From UM-FILTER-49-7 sp964599895 (GTDB taxonomy: Bacteria; Acidobacteriota; Holophagae; Thermotomaculales; Thermotomaculaceae), in assembly GCA_964599895.1 (NCBI GenBank), contig CAZRHT010000001.1, positions 1-64,000 of the forward strand: a stretch of DNA of 64,000 nt. Direction: 5' to 3'. The notes below the pieces were generated by a model, which was given only the letters and a program-made list of their open reading frames with translations, ran no database searches and was not told the DNA's origin. Position 1 is the first letter of the stretch; each line of letters starts with the position of its first letter. The position numbers and the translations under genes are program-made. Shown piece by piece: positions 55,861 through 64,000 of this stretch.

Positions 55861-56097
55861 GCCACCATCGGTGGCACAGTTCCGTAACTTGTAAGTTTGA
55901 GTAGCAGGAAAAAGATACAGAACGAGGAACTGCCAATTCTCCGGGTCTTTTGTCTCCCTTTCTTCCAAATCATAATTCACTGGTTGCCCCAAGCCGTGAT
56001 TGTTACAATCTGTTACAAAATAGAAACTATTTGGACATACTCTTACCGTATTTTGTTCATGTAAAGAATAGGCCGAATGGCCAACAGGGAGGATAAG
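55861..56097. repeat. Intergenic gap with hairpin and heptamer tract
   Basis: GCCACC-ATC-GGTGGC (55862-55876) forms a small hairpin two bases after the ftsZ stop, without a T run. Heptamers GTAACTT and GTAAGTT follow at 55884-55897, related to those at 6740-6767. No gene is seen; GGAGG of the next gene is at the end. Confidence 0.4.
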
Positions 56098-56616
56098 ATG
56101 AAAAGAACAATTATTGCAGTATTGGGAATCGTAATGGTGACGGGTACGCTGATGGCAGCGCCAGGACGTCCACGGGAGAACCGGCCAAATGTCAGGCAAA
56201 ATGGTCCGGCAATGCTCTTTCACCTGGTTGCATCTGTTCGAACCGAACTGGGATTGAACCAAAGCCAGAACCAGAAACTGGACCAGGTTCTCACAGAAGT
56301 TAAGACCTACTGGCAAAACCAGATGAAAGGACTACGTGGTGAGAAGGACAAAATGATGGATGAATTTGTCTCTGATAATTTCAACGCCGAAGCCATTCGG
56401 GTGGAGCAGGAAAAGCTGCGGGATGAGATTCGGGCGGAAGCGGAGAAATTCATGACTGGGAAAATCCAGGCACTCCATGACCTGCTGACAAAGGAACAAC
56501 GCCAGAAACTGCTGGACATTGCAAAAGAAAAACGTGAACAATTCATGAATATGAAGGATCGCCGTGGTGGAAGAATGGATCGTGGAATGAGAAAAGGTGG
56601 TAGCCGAGGAATGTAA
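56098..56616 (+). CDS. Spy/CpxP-like periplasmic protein
   Basis: About 172 residues from ATG 56098, which follows GGGAGG. Signal peptide (about 1-20), then an almost wholly helical, charged chain with LGLNQSQNQKLDQVL and LLTKEQRQKLLDI, the two LTxxQ-type motifs of Spy/CpxP envelope chaperones and metal-stress sensors. The C-terminus is a Gly/Arg/Met-rich tail. It probably acts as an ATP-independent periplasmic chaperone. A strong terminator follows. Confidence 0.8.
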   Translation: MKRTIIAVLGIVMVTGTLMAAPGRPRENRPNVRQNGPAMLFHLVASVRTELGLNQSQNQKLDQVLTEVKTYWQNQMKGLRGEKDKMMDEFVSDNFNAEAIRVEQEKLRDEIRAEAEKFMTGKIQALHDLLTKEQRQKLLDIAKEKREQFMNMKDRRGGRMDRGMRKGGSRGM

Positions 56617-56647
56617 CAGATCTGGTGAACAACTCTGGAAGGAAACT

Positions 56648-56676
56648 AAGAACCCGCCAATTGGCGGGTTCTTTTT
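56648..56676 (+). terminator. Intrinsic terminator after the Spy-like gene
   Basis: AAGAACCCGCC and GGCGGGTTCTT form a perfect 11-bp stem with an AATT loop and a following T run. Confidence 0.93.
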
Positions 56677-56713
56677 GTTCTGTCTTTTTTTGGTATTTCG
56701 GGATGAGGAGAAA

Positions 56714-56790
56714 TGGTGGCGGTGCAGGGACTCGAACCCCGGACACTGCGGATATGAGCCGCATGCTCTAACCGCCTGAGCTACACCGCC
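56714..56790 (-). tRNA. tRNA-Met (CAU), elongator type likely
   Basis: Minus-strand cloverleaf of 77 bases with encoded CCA: acceptor GGCGGTG / CACCGCC with discriminator A, D-arm AGCTC...GAGC, anticodon loop CTCATAT (CAT) on stem GCGG/CCGC, and T-loop TTCGAGT. The first pair is G-C, so it is not the initiator. A lysidine-modified Ile tRNA also has CAT and cannot be fully excluded. Confidence 0.9.
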
Positions 56791-56839
56791 AAAAGCCCGA
56801 CCATTATATCCATCTAAACCCATTGAAGCAAGAGAAAAG

Positions 56840-56965
56840 AGAAGAAGAAGCAAGTTTAAGTTTGAGTTCCAGTTTGACCATAGAAAAAGAATGACTTAAC
56901 AACTTATACTCAATACGTAAACTTAGCTCGGAACTTAGACCTATACTGATGTTTATCCAATTGAA
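56840..56965. repeat. Intergenic period-6 low-complexity tract
   Basis: Between tRNA-Met and ruvB. Hexamers AAGTTT, AAGTTT, GAGTTC, CAGTTT (about 56851-56874) are followed by ACTTAAC, AACTTAT, ACTCAAT and ACTTAG-type units to about 56960. Same unit family as the 225-254 tract but on the other strand. No gene is seen. Confidence 0.45.
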
Positions 56966-56995
56966 GGTCAGGGCGTTTTCCTGTAAACTGATGGC

Positions 56996-58006
56996 ATGGA
57001 AGAGAAGATACACGACCCGGAACAATTTAACGATGAATCCAGTTTTGAGCAGGTATTGAGACCGGCGACTCTGGAAGATTATGTCGGGCAGGAACGGATA
57101 AAGGACAATCTCGCAATTTACATCGAAGCCGCAAAGCGGCGACAGGAAGCATTGGACCATTGCCTGTTCTACGGACCTCCCGGGCTGGGAAAGACAACAC
57201 TGGGTATGATCATTGCCAATGAGCTGGGTGTCCATATTAAAACGACGTCGGGTCCGGTAATAGAGAAGGCCGGTGATCTGGCGGCGATTCTTACCAAACT
57301 GGGCCCGGGAGATGTGTTGTTTGTAGATGAAATCCATCGGTTGCCAGCATCTGTGGAGGAAATTCTTTATCCAGCGATGGAGGATTTTCAATTGGATCTG
57401 ATTACCGGCACGGGGCCTGGAGCCCGTTCCTTTCGATTCAAATTGAATCCGTTTACACTTGTGGGAGCCACCACCAGGGCAGGGATGCTGACCGCACCGC
57501 TGCGGGATCGCTTCGGAGTCGTGCATCGCCTGAACTTCTATACAGTGGAAGAATTGTCAATTATTGTAAAACGGTCCGCAGGAATACTTGGAGCCCCCGT
57601 TGACGAGGAAGGTGCCTTTGAGATTGCTCGCCGTTCACGGGGCACACCACGAATTGCAAACCGACTTCTACGCCGTCTCCGGGACTTCGCAGATGTTAAG
57701 GGTGAGGGAATTATTGACCGAAAAATTGCAGGTATGGGTCTAAGCCGGCTGGAAGTGGATGAACATGGCTTTGACGAGGTGGACCGACGGATTCTGAGGA
57801 CAATTATTGAAAACCATGGTGGCGGTCCCGTTGGACTTGGAACGTTGGCAGCGGCGATCTCAGAGGACAGAGATACGATAGAAGATGTGTATGAACCATA
57901 TCTACTCCAGATGGGATTTCTGGAAAGAACACCGAGAGGGCGTTGTGTAACCGGAAAGGCTTATGCGCTGTTTGGACTTATCGTCCCGGACAGGAAGCTC
58001 TTCTGA
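56996..58006 (+). CDS. ruvB: Holliday junction branch migration ATPase RuvB
   Basis: 336 residues, the usual length. AAA+ motor that drives branch migration with RuvA. N-terminal LRPATLEDYVGQ, Walker A GPPGLGKTTLG, Walker B FVDEIHRL, sensor GATTRAGML, and the arginine finger region APLRDRFGV are intact; winged helix at the C-terminus (EPYLLQMGFLERTPRGR). ruvA and ruvC are not adjacent. Its stop overlaps the next start by one base (TGATG). Confidence 0.97.
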   Translation: MEEKIHDPEQFNDESSFEQVLRPATLEDYVGQERIKDNLAIYIEAAKRRQEALDHCLFYGPPGLGKTTLGMIIANELGVHIKTTSGPVIEKAGDLAAILTKLGPGDVLFVDEIHRLPASVEEILYPAMEDFQLDLITGTGPGARSFRFKLNPFTLVGATTRAGMLTAPLRDRFGVVHRLNFYTVEELSIIVKRSAGILGAPVDEEGAFEIARRSRGTPRIANRLLRRLRDFADVKGEGIIDRKIAGMGLSRLEVDEHGFDEVDRRILRTIIENHGGGPVGLGTLAAAISEDRDTIEDVYEPYLLQMGFLERTPRGRCVTGKAYALFGLIVPDRKLF

Positions 58007-58926
58007 TGCCGCCACTGTTGCAAGTAAGAAACCTGTCTGTGGCTACGCAAAAGCGTCTCATTCTACAGGACTTATCGCTTGAAATCGAGGACGGAGAAAC
58101 CTGGGGGCTTGTTGGTTCGTCCGGTGCTGGGAAGAGTATTCTGGCACGCTCAATGGCCGGGCTCCTTCCGAGGGGAATCAGTGTAAAGAACGGGCACATT
58201 TTCTACCGCGGAACTGATTGGCTCAAAATGAACGAATCCGAACGTCGCAGGATTAGAGGTAATGGAATCGGTTTCCTTGTCCAGAACACGGCTTCAGGAT
58301 TGGATCCTGTCTACACCGTGGAGCAGCAGATGGTTGAAACCCTGTTTGCCAACGACTGCGCGGATTCAAAGGAAGAGGCGATTGATATATCGGCCGATTG
58401 GCTGAGAAAGGTAGGATTTGACCGGATTCAACGAATTCTTTCGTCCTACCCGCATTCCCTGAGCGGCGGAATGGCGCAGCGGGTTTATCTCGCCATTGTT
58501 TTCATGCTGAAGCCGAAACTGGTGATTGCGGATGAATTTTCCACTGGTCTCGATTCCACATCGGAAAAGGAAATGCTGGGACTGCTGTTTCAGGTTGCAA
58601 AGGGGTCAAGCCTGCTGATGATCACACACAATATTCTTCTTCTTGATGGGCTCACAGAAAAACTGGCAGTGATGAATGGTGGGGTAATTGTAGAGGCAGG
58701 GCCGACGGAACGAATACTTGAAAACCCCCTGCACGGATATTCACAGGCACTTCTACAGGCCGGTGGCACATTTGGTTCAAATGTGCCCCGGGGGTTGAGT
58801 ACATCTGAGCCATTTTGCGGATGTGTCTTTTCTAAAAGATGTGACCGTTCTCAGGAAGAATGCGCTTCCCAATTGCCGGAAGTTCGGGAAGTAGACGGCA
58901 GGAAGGTTCGATGCCACCGCTATTAA
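58006..58926 (+). CDS. Oligopeptide-type ABC transporter ATPase (DppD/OppD-like)
   Basis: 306 residues. Walker A GSSGAGKS, signature LSGGMAQRV, Walker B LVIADEFSTGLD, and the switch His in MITHN. The C-terminal Cys-containing oligopeptide extension (CGCVFSKRC...C) is typical of Opp/Dpp/Nik ATPases. With the next gene it would power import of peptides or nickel across the inner membrane. No permease or binding protein gene is nearby. Walker B has Asp-Glu-Phe instead of Asp-Glu-Pro, a minor variation. Confidence 0.92.
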   Translation: MPPLLQVRNLSVATQKRLILQDLSLEIEDGETWGLVGSSGAGKSILARSMAGLLPRGISVKNGHIFYRGTDWLKMNESERRRIRGNGIGFLVQNTASGLDPVYTVEQQMVETLFANDCADSKEEAIDISADWLRKVGFDRIQRILSSYPHSLSGGMAQRVYLAIVFMLKPKLVIADEFSTGLDSTSEKEMLGLLFQVAKGSSLLMITHNILLLDGLTEKLAVMNGGVIVEAGPTERILENPLHGYSQALLQAGGTFGSNVPRGLSTSEPFCGCVFSKRCDRSQEECASQLPEVREVDGRKVRCHRY

Positions 58927-59852
58927 CTGTTTCCAAATGCACAAAGAGGTTTCAAGTTTCAAGCGGGAACAGATCCATGTTTACTGCGGTTCAAAATGTT
59001 TCTTTCGATATTTTCCCGGGCGAAATACTGGGACTGGCCGGAGAGTCCGGTTCAGGCAAGACAACGATTTCCCGTCTTCTACTGGGGCTTGAACAGCCGG
59101 ATGAAGGTGAGATCAGATACAAGGGAGTAGCATTCACCTCCCTTAATCGGGAAGACCAGCGACAAAACAGAAGAGAAATCCAGGCGGTTTTTCAGGACCC
59201 CCTGGCATCATTGAATCCGACGATGCGGGTGTCTAAAATTGTTGCGGAACCATTGAAAATTCAAGGGATAAGACCAACAGATGGCTCTGACAGGTTCGTG
59301 AAAGAGCTGCTTGAATCGGTGGGATTGCCCAATGAATGCATGAAGAAGCGTCCGGATCAGCTGTCTGGAGGTGAACAGCAGCGTGTATGTATTGCCAGGG
59401 CTCTTGCCCTTCGTCCCCTGTTGCTGATTGCTGATGAACCCGTTAGTGCACTGGATGCCGAACTCCGGGGAGGAATATTGGCATTGTTGAGAGAATTCCG
59501 GGACAAATCAGGGATTTCCATACTGCTGATTGCCCATGATCTATCTCTATTTAGAGAAATTGCGAATCGTGTAGCTATCATGTACGCGGGTGAAATTGTT
59601 GAAATTGGAAAAACGGATGATGTGCTTTCCCGACCGCGACATCCCTACACAAGAGAACTTCTGCAGGCATCTCCACCCTATCGCATTGAGGATCTGCGGA
59701 ATAATATGCTGGTGAGGCGCGAGAGGAGAGAAGTCCCGGAGGGAAACATATGCCGCTATCTTTCCCGTTGTCCCCGGGCTGTGGAGTGTTGTCTGAATGA
59801 AATCCCACCTGAAAGGGAACGTGGATCGGGATTTTATCGATGTCACCTTTGA
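58911..59852 (+). CDS. Oligopeptide-type ABC transporter ATPase (DppF/OppF-like)
   Basis: 313 residues from ATG 58911 (AGGAAGG upstream), overlapping the previous gene by 16 bases. Walker A GESGSGKTT, Q-loop QDPLASLNPTM, signature LSGGEQQRV, Walker B LLIADEPVSALD, switch IAHDL. The C-terminal part has the CRYLSRCPRAVECC motif of the family. Both ATPases begin with MPPLL, a sign of ancient duplication or shared start context. Partner of the preceding ATPase; permeases must be encoded elsewhere. Confidence 0.93.
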   Translation: MPPLLTVSKCTKRFQVSSGNRSMFTAVQNVSFDIFPGEILGLAGESGSGKTTISRLLLGLEQPDEGEIRYKGVAFTSLNREDQRQNRREIQAVFQDPLASLNPTMRVSKIVAEPLKIQGIRPTDGSDRFVKELLESVGLPNECMKKRPDQLSGGEQQRVCIARALALRPLLLIADEPVSALDAELRGGILALLREFRDKSGISILLIAHDLSLFREIANRVAIMYAGEIVEIGKTDDVLSRPRHPYTRELLQASPPYRIEDLRNNMLVRRERREVPEGNICRYLSRCPRAVECCLNEIPPERERGSGFYRCHL

Positions 59853-59885
59853 AGGTTTTTCCATGTTGCTGAGGTTTCTGGTAGA

Positions 59886-60809
59886 ATGTCAGACATGAAA
59901 AAGAGATTTGATATCACGGGCATTATTGATGTCGAGGATTTAAGGAAACAGTCCTTGATGAAACGCAGTACAACACCCACTGTCACACTCCTGGTGAATG
60001 AGATGCTGGGGAAAACAGTGCAGCTGAAACCAGCTATGGAATTGATTGTCGGCAGAAGCGCCGAATGCGATATTTCTCTTGATATTACAGCACTATCCAG
60101 AAAGCACTGCGCAATATTCAGACAAGGGGGAAACGTCTATGTCCGGGATCTGGATAGCACCAACGGAACGTTTATCAATGGCGAAAAGGTGAGCGTAAGG
60201 GTGTTAAAGGATGGCGACCGGGTTTTTCTCGGAGACATCTGCGTACTTAAATTTGCTTATACCGATCAGATTGACCTGGACATCAACAGGATGTTGTTTG
60301 ATAAGGCCACCCGGGATCCTCTGACAGGGATTTATAATCGCACATATTTTCAGGAGAGCTGTCGAAAGGAGTACCTCTTTCATTTTCGCACTGGACTTCC
60401 GTTGAGCCTCATATTTTTTGATCTGGATGATTTCAAACAGATCAATGATAAGTATGGACATACGTGTGGAGACATGGTGTTAAAAGACGTCGTGCACGTT
60501 GTGCAGACAAAAATTCGCGAGATTGATTTCTTTTGCCGGTACGGTGGAGAAGAAATGGTCATTCTGATGAAAAACACAGAATATCCTGCTGCGATGCAAA
60601 AGACCGAAAGCCTCCGGGAAGCACTTTTCAACCACAAATTCGAATATGGAGCCACATCTCTTTCGATAACTGCCAGTTTCGGGGTTGCTACGCTGAAAAA
60701 CGAAAATTTCAATTCTTTCCAGGAAATGCTGGTAGCTGTGGATTCCATGATGTACAAAGCGAAGCAAGAGGGAAAGAACAAGGTAGTCGGTCTTGAACCT
60801 AACAGATAA
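59886..60809 (+). CDS. FHA-GGDEF protein (putative diguanylate cyclase)
   Basis: 307 residues. FHA domain at about 38-120 (VGRSAECDISL...SRKHC...DLDSTNGTFINGE) followed by a GGDEF domain (about 135-305) with DPLTGIYNR, FFDLDDFKQINDKYGH and YGGEEM. The signature is GGEEM, Met replacing the usual Phe, and an RxxD inhibitory site (REID) lies five residues ahead, so it is probably an active, feedback-inhibited c-di-GMP synthase. The FHA domain would link it to Ser/Thr phosphorylation, as the FHA protein at 25710 may be. Confidence 0.93.
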   Translation: MSDMKKRFDITGIIDVEDLRKQSLMKRSTTPTVTLLVNEMLGKTVQLKPAMELIVGRSAECDISLDITALSRKHCAIFRQGGNVYVRDLDSTNGTFINGEKVSVRVLKDGDRVFLGDICVLKFAYTDQIDLDINRMLFDKATRDPLTGIYNRTYFQESCRKEYLFHFRTGLPLSLIFFDLDDFKQINDKYGHTCGDMVLKDVVHVVQTKIREIDFFCRYGGEEMVILMKNTEYPAAMQKTESLREALFNHKFEYGATSLSITASFGVATLKNENFNSFQEMLVAVDSMMYKAKQEGKNKVVGLEPNR

Positions 60810-61080
60810 GTATTTCAAAACAATTTCTCCCGAACTGCTTCTTAAGTGGGGCTGTCCATCACTTGAATTCATCAAAATGGTCTGGAAGCGGGTCATTCCT
60901 GAACCGGTTAGCGGATGGGGAAGCCCTACCGGAATAAAGGGCGGCACGTTGACTGTGGATGTAGAAGTCAGAGAATATCTGGCCGCGTTTCGCGCTGAAG
61001 CAGACACGATTATCCGGACTTTGAATCAATATCCACTGCATCTTTCCGAACTACGCGTGCGCCTTAAGCGCGATGCGTGA
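60793..61080 (+). CDS. DciA-like (DUF721) protein
   Basis: 95 residues from a TTG overlapping the previous gene by 17 bases. The pattern W-x-R-VIPEPVSG, then GIKGGTLTVDVEVREYLAAF and ADTIIRTLNQY resembles DUF721/DciA, the ancestral bacterial loader of replicative helicase DnaB. DciA proteins vary much outside this KH-like core. If right, it may serve in helicase loading. Assignment is from pattern memory; no dnaC or dnaB neighbours are present. Confidence 0.65.
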   Translation: MNLTDKYFKTISPELLLKWGCPSLEFIKMVWKRVIPEPVSGWGSPTGIKGGTLTVDVEVREYLAAFRAEADTIIRTLNQYPLHLSELRVRLKRDA

Positions 61081-61327
61081 CGCGGAAAAGCCTTCATGGA
61101 GAATGAACAGCGAATAGTACATGAATATGAAAAATGGGAGGAAAGGCCAGAGAATGGCCAATTCCCTGTCTCTTCTGCCACCTCACTCCAACACCCGACA
61201 TTTAGCATTCGGCGCACAGTGCCATTCACACCTGCTTAAAAAATGGAGACTCTCTTCCCTCTGTTCCCTTTCTCCTGTAGAATGTGGGTGATTTTTTAAG
61301 TTTGGAAGCAAACATGGAGAAAAAAAT
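61081..61327. other. Intergenic gap with hairpin element
   Basis: No gene. GGCCA-GAGAA-TGGCC (61148-61162) forms a hairpin followed by AATTCCCTGTCTC and CACCTCACTCCAACACC, resembling the dyad-plus-CACT arrangement of the other intergenic elements (186-254, 4100-4145, 6774-6850). GGAG precedes the next ATG. Confidence 0.4.
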
Positions 61328-62605
61328 ATGGGACATACAGTAATTGAAAAGATTTTCATGAATCATTCTTCGGATGAAGTGAAGCCGGGACATGTGATCT
61401 GGCTGGATATCGATACGCGCTCCGCACGGGATTTCGGGGGTCCGAATGTCGTGAAACGGTTGGAGTCAGTGTATGGAGAAGATGTCCAACTTGCGGATCC
61501 CTCCAGGACGTTTTTCACCTTTGATTGTGTGGTCCCCGCAAACAATATTCCCTACGCGAACAATCAACAACTTTGCAGAGTGTTTGCGCGAAACAAAGGG
61601 ATTAAGGTATATGACGTCGATTCGGGTATCGGTTCCCATGTGGCGGTTGAGAAGGGATTGTGCTGGCCGGGTTCAATTTACGTGGGCACTGACAGCCACC
61701 TGAATATCCTGGGAGCTGTGGGTTGCTTCGGTCAGGGAATGGGTGACGCGGACATCGCGTTTGCCTTTAAGACGGGGAGGACCTGGTTTGAAGTGCCGGA
61801 GACAATTAAAGTGGAGTTTATGGGGGAAGCATACCAGTATCCTGTAACAGCAAAAGATTTGACTTTGTGGACATTGAGGCATCTGGGGTCTCGAGGAGCT
61901 TTGGGTTGCGCGATAGAGTTTACCGGGGATGTGATTGACAGTCTGTCAATGCACGAACGAATTACACTTTCCAGTATGGTGACTGAAATGGGGGGCATCA
62001 TTGGCTTTATTCAGCCAAGTGAGGAAATTCTGGCTCATTTTCGAAAAGTGACCGGTAACGAAAGCGTATCCATGCCCTTGGCGGATCATGATGCTGAATA
62101 CAAACGTGTGGAGCAGATTGACATTTCTGATTTAAAGCCACAAATTGCATGCCCGCCGAAACCGGACAATGTGAAGGACGTGAAAGAAGTAGTGGGAGAA
62201 CAGGTGGACGCAGTATTTATCGGTTCCTGCACCAACGGAAGGGTGGAAGATTTTCACGCCGCTGCAAGAATTTTTTCCCGTTATCCGGTACATGAGGGTG
62301 TGATGGTGAAAGCCGTTCCCGCGACAAAAGGTGTTTTCGGACAGCTTCTCGCGGACGGGACTATTTCAACACTTTACAATGCGGGAGTGATCATCTCCAA
62401 TCCCGGCTGCGGCGGCTGCGCTTCGGGACAGATCGGGATGACGGGAAAAGGGGAAGTCCAGATTTCCACTTCCAACCGCAATTTCCGAGGGAAACAGGGA
62501 GACGGGGACACCTACCTTGCAAGCCCCGTTGTGGCAGCTGTATGCGCGGTTACCGGAAGAATAACAGACCCGGTCGCATTTCTTGAAGAGGAGGAAGGGA
62601 GATGA
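61328..62605 (+). CDS. Aconitase-family isomerase, large subunit (LeuC/HacA/DmdA-like)
   Basis: 425 residues, the length of the separate large subunits of 3-isopropylmalate dehydratase, homoaconitase and 2,3-dimethylmalate dehydratase. The [4Fe-4S] cysteines are Cys301 (GSCTNGR), Cys361 and Cys364 (NPGCGGCASG). Other conserved parts are VGTDSHLNILGAVGCFGQGMG and the STSNRNFRGKQGD segment. It dehydrates and rehydrates a 2-hydroxydicarboxylate with the small subunit encoded next. No leuA or leuB lies near, so leucine synthesis is possible but not shown. Confidence 0.88.
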   Translation: MGHTVIEKIFMNHSSDEVKPGHVIWLDIDTRSARDFGGPNVVKRLESVYGEDVQLADPSRTFFTFDCVVPANNIPYANNQQLCRVFARNKGIKVYDVDSGIGSHVAVEKGLCWPGSIYVGTDSHLNILGAVGCFGQGMGDADIAFAFKTGRTWFEVPETIKVEFMGEAYQYPVTAKDLTLWTLRHLGSRGALGCAIEFTGDVIDSLSMHERITLSSMVTEMGGIIGFIQPSEEILAHFRKVTGNESVSMPLADHDAEYKRVEQIDISDLKPQIACPPKPDNVKDVKEVVGEQVDAVFIGSCTNGRVEDFHAAARIFSRYPVHEGVMVKAVPATKGVFGQLLADGTISTLYNAGVIISNPGCGGCASGQIGMTGKGEVQISTSNRNFRGKQGDGDTYLASPVVAAVCAVTGRITDPVAFLEEEEGR

Positions 62606-63120
62606 AATTTTCAGGAAAAATCTGGGTACTGACAACCCCGGAAGGGTGCCTGGTAGATGATATTGATACGGACATGATTTTCCACAATCGCTATCTTGCG
62701 GAGACAGATATCGAAAAGATGGGACAGTATGCGCTGGACAATCTGGAAGGGTGGGAGGATTTTGCCAATAGAACCCGACCAGGGGATATTTTGATTGCGG
62801 GGAAAAACTTTGGTGCCGGTTCGTCCCGTCAGCAGGCGGTGGATTGTTTCAGGTCGCTGAAAATTGCCCTTCTGATTGCTGAATCTTTCGGTGCGATTTA
62901 TAAGCGAAACGCAATCAATTCGGCCTTTCCGATCCTTGAAGCGCCGGGGATTGGCAGCGTGGGTTTTCAAACCGGGGATGTCGTTGACGTGAACAGTGAG
63001 ACAGGAGCCATAAGAAGTGATAGAAATGTTCTGTATCACGGACGTCCTTTTTCCAAGGTACAGTTAGACATTCTTTCTGCGGATGGACTGTTTCAATATG
63101 CCAGGGAGATGGAAAAGTAA
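62602..63120 (+). CDS. Aconitase-family isomerase, small subunit (LeuD-like)
   Basis: 172 residues, overlapping the large subunit by 4 bases. Swivelling domain with DDIDTDMIFHNRYL, GKNFGAGSSRQQA and SFGAIYKRNAINSAFP. The specificity loop reads YLAE where archaeal isopropylmalate isomerases and homoaconitases show YLR-type sequences, so the substrate is uncertain. Works as a heterodimer with the preceding subunit. Confidence 0.87.
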   Translation: MKFSGKIWVLTTPEGCLVDDIDTDMIFHNRYLAETDIEKMGQYALDNLEGWEDFANRTRPGDILIAGKNFGAGSSRQQAVDCFRSLKIALLIAESFGAIYKRNAINSAFPILEAPGIGSVGFQTGDVVDVNSETGAIRSDRNVLYHGRPFSKVQLDILSADGLFQYAREMEK

Positions 63121-63156
63121 AAGAGACGGCAGCTGAGGAATCCCGGAAGTAAAAAT

Positions 63157-63211
63157 GGCTGATTTTGTCAGGGAATTAGTTTTATAATGTGAAAGTTGCC
63201 AAAAATCAGCC
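63157..63211. promoter_or_regulatory. TATAAT box enclosed by a 10-bp inverted repeat
   Basis: GGCTGATTTT (63157-63166) and AAAATCAGCC (63202-63211) are perfect inverted repeats 35 bases apart and enclose TATAAT at 63183-63188. They may be an operator pair for the receiver gene downstream or a terminator stem for the isomerase genes. Confidence 0.35.
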
Positions 63212-63296
63212 TTTCTGAGAAGTGAGGGTTTTTTATTCCATTTTTGAAAAGGCTGTGATATATTCAGGAAAACAATCTATTTGGGCGGGGTAACAA

Positions 63297-64000
63297 ATGG
63301 GAAAAAAAGTTTTGATTGTCAATTATGAACCAAATCGGCTCTCCAGACTGAATGAATTGATTGTAGATCTCGGGTATGAGTCTATGACAGCCAAAAACGG
63401 CATGGAAGCGTTGGAGATGGTGGAAGATTTTGTGCCCGATCTCGCCATTATTGATCCCATGCTTCCCAAATTGTCTGGCTTCGAGGTGGCCCAGAAATTA
63501 ACATCAGAACATCCCGGTCTTCCCATTATCATGGTTACGTCGGTATATAAGGGCAACCGGTATCGTACCGAGGCTGTGACCAAGTATGGTGTAAAGGAAT
63601 ATCTGGAAGAACCATTTGAAGATGAAACGCTTCAGACACTGGTAAAGAAATATCTGGAATTATCTGAAGCCCCAAGAATGCCGAAGAAGAAGGCCTCCGC
63701 CCGCAGGCGCCTCGAAGAAATTCTTGAAGAAACGATGTCCGGTAAGGTCCCGGGAACAAAACCAACTTCTCACAAACCAAAAGCATCAGAGGAGCCAGTG
63801 CTGACTTCATCTGACATCTTCAGCGATGTAATCAAAGATGTGGAAGAAGCACCCGGAACTCTGGGTGACGTGGGGAAGCTGGAAGATGAGCAGAAGAAGG
63901 GAAAAGATGTCCGTGAGCCTGAGGAGCCAGTTGTTGAGGATTCTTTAGAGCCGAATGGAAAGCTTGAATTGGAGGATAAACCCGAGTCCGAACCTGAGCC
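63297..64000 (+). CDS. Atypical receiver-domain protein, cut by the window edge
   Basis: ATG 63297 opens a frame that runs past the end (234 codons seen). Residues 1-120 look like a response regulator receiver, with Asp53 (IIDPMLP) and VTS intact. However, the acidic pocket reads Asn9-Tyr10-Glu11 and the usual Lys-Pro is Glu-Pro (YLEEPF), so phosphorylation in the normal way is doubtful. From about residue 128 the chain becomes a long acidic, Pro/Glu/Lys-rich linker, suggesting a further domain beyond the window. Confidence 0.8.
   Translation, partial: MGKKVLIVNYEPNRLSRLNELIVDLGYESMTAKNGMEALEMVEDFVPDLAIIDPMLPKLSGFEVAQKLTSEHPGLPIIMVTSVYKGNRYRTEAVTKYGVKEYLEEPFEDETLQTLVKKYLELSEAPRMPKKKASARRRLEEILEETMSGKVPGTKPTSHKPKASEEPVLTSSDIFSDVIKDVEEAPGTLGDVGKLEDEQKKGKDVREPEEPVVEDSLEPNGKLELEDKPESEPE

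Overview
This window looks like chromosomal DNA of a free-living, respiring Gram-negative bacterium. Signs of this are exported beta-barrel proteins ending in aromatic residues, an mDAP-type MurE (DNPR motif), an A2-type haem-copper oxidase with a caa3-like subunit II, MraZ/FtsA/FtsZ division genes and a six-domain ribosomal protein S1. I cannot fix the phylum from sequence alone; a deep-branching lineage such as Acidobacteriota or a neighbour is a guess. Codon use and gene style look uniform. I see no prophage, insertion sequence or CRISPR array.

Layout. 1-12,960 is almost all minus strand: purL with an Ntn-type hydrolase, a 2-hydroxyacid dehydrogenase with a histidine/aromatic ammonia-lyase, two large tandem exported leucine-rich-repeat paralogues, and a Cdd1-like plus YccF pair. 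From 13,240 most genes are on the plus strand: a cytochrome oxidase operon (cytochrome c, SCO, ctaD-E-F-C-B), tRNA-Thr, hslO, an odd response regulator, rpsA (minus), then a nucleoside salvage operon (nupC-punA-cdd) that runs by 4-bp overlaps into a zinc-ribbon/FHA protein, ddl and rsmG. Three envelope genes follow (two beta-barrels and a TPR protein).

31,076-36,834 holds the most unusual unit: a four-gene operon encoding a lysine 2,3-aminomutase-like radical SAM enzyme, a GNAT-deacetylase fusion, an ATP-grasp ligase and an ATP-grasp-GNAT fusion. Together they suggest a pathway that makes, protects, ligates and deprotects beta-lysine or a related compound. I know of no described pathway with this exact gene set. 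Its leader carries two abutting inverted repeats.

37,493-41,826 holds an alcohol dehydrogenase, a DUF1304 protein, an M13 peptidase and a LysE-type exporter. 42,156-55,860 is a dcw cluster (mraZ-rsmH-ftsL-ftsI-murE-murF-murD-ftsW-murC-ftsQ-ftsA-ftsZ) lacking mraY, murG and murB. Two identical, inverted 15-bp MraZ-box-like sites lie upstream, one inside the mraZ promoter. The end holds a Spy-like protein, tRNA-Met, ruvB, two oligopeptide-type ABC ATPases without permeases, an FHA-GGDEF protein, a DciA-like protein, a two-subunit aconitase-family isomerase and a truncated pseudo-receiver protein.

Across scales, two non-coding patterns stand out. One is a set of degenerate intergenic elements built from period-7 and period-6 tandem tracts. 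The other is a symmetric divergent promoter (rpsA/nupC) in which one palindromic -35 hexamer serves both directions with 17-bp spacers to two perfect TATAAT boxes.
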